From Campylobacterales bacterium (GTDB lineage Bacteria; Campylobacterota; Campylobacteria; Campylobacterales; Hydrogenimonadaceae): DNA of 64,000 bases. A program made the translations under genes and the position numbers. This document shows, one piece after another, positions 63,951 to 64,000 of this stretch (position 1 is the stretch's first letter; the number at the start of each line of letters is the position of its first letter). The DNA lies in assembly GCA_027081015.1 (NCBI GenBank), contig JALWMA010000082.1, positions 40,737-104,736 of the forward strand. The letters are read 5' to 3'. The notes beneath the pieces were generated by a model that saw nothing but the letters and a program-made list of their open reading frames with translations, was not told the DNA's origin and searched no databases.

Positions 63951-64000
63951 ACACGCCTGTGAGAGTCGAATTTTAGTTCAACTCTGCTTAAGCATTGATA

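Overview
The window is chromosomal DNA from a Campylobacterota (former Epsilonproteobacteria) lineage. The evidence is a dnaA-dnaN-gyrB block, an FlgE beginning MMRSLWAGVSG, a thymidylate synthase of the ThyX type, a HBM-domain chemoreceptor, BioC/QueF/LemA genes of the expected type, and AT-rich DnaA boxes of TTATTCACA type in front of dnaA. The moderately GC-rich coding, rather than the AT-rich coding of Campylobacter or Helicobacter, suggests a vent or subsurface chemolithotroph such as a Hydrogenimonas/Sulfurimonas relative; this genus guess is an inference.

Layout. 1-6594 (minus strand): start of a type 2 NADH dehydrogenase, a multi-cysteine peroxiredoxin, a YfdX-HdeD-DUF1931 (histone-fold) stress operon, and an unusual succinate dehydrogenase/fumarate reductase operon (flavoprotein, 50-residue coiled-coil protein, iron-sulphur protein with two 4Cys clusters, Crp-type regulator). 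6688-8152 (plus): a lipoprotein with an extra membrane helix and an EI24 membrane protein. 8167-15516 (minus): a tightly coupled operon of an M20 peptidase, two ATP-grasp ligases (one fused to a helix-hairpin-helix DNA-binding tail), an M14 carboxypeptidase and DoxX, with BioC upstream. 15648-19888 (plus): secG, polysaccharide deacetylase, frr, pyrE, RDD and MFS membrane proteins. 20106-26853: outer membrane barrel, nitroreductase, DUF3137-LemA, chemoreceptor and TypA. 27068-32457 (plus): fliK-flgD-flgE-flgE, AT-richer than its surroundings. 32603-42466: dGTPase, ThyX, RuvC, a putative oriC, dnaA-dnaN-gyrB, a degenerate GGDEF-EAL protein, QueF and a second lipoprotein.

42467-63818 (plus) is a defence island that ends at a tRNA-Ala(GGC). 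Its backbone is an SNF2 helicase (DrmD-like), a 1608-residue adenine methyltransferase (DrmMI/PglX-like), a 2068-residue DEAD helicase with DUF1998 and a nuclease-like tail (DrmAB/DruE-like), and a UvrD-type helicase fused to a RelE-like domain. Into this backbone have come an AT-rich helicase-nuclease gene placed exactly at the methyltransferase stop, a pseudogene scar that joins fragments of a lost RecQ-like helicase to a second copy of the methyltransferase 3' end, and an AbiE toxin-antitoxin pair with its own promoter and palindromic operator. The methyltransferase recognition region is itself an AT-rich replacement. I read this as a DISARM-related system of non-standard composition that has been remodelled by recombination.

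A second candidate for new biology is the ATP-grasp/M14/M20 operon, where a ligase carrying a DNA-binding tail is co-transcribed with two peptidases. All family assignments come from reading motifs by eye; no database search was possible.
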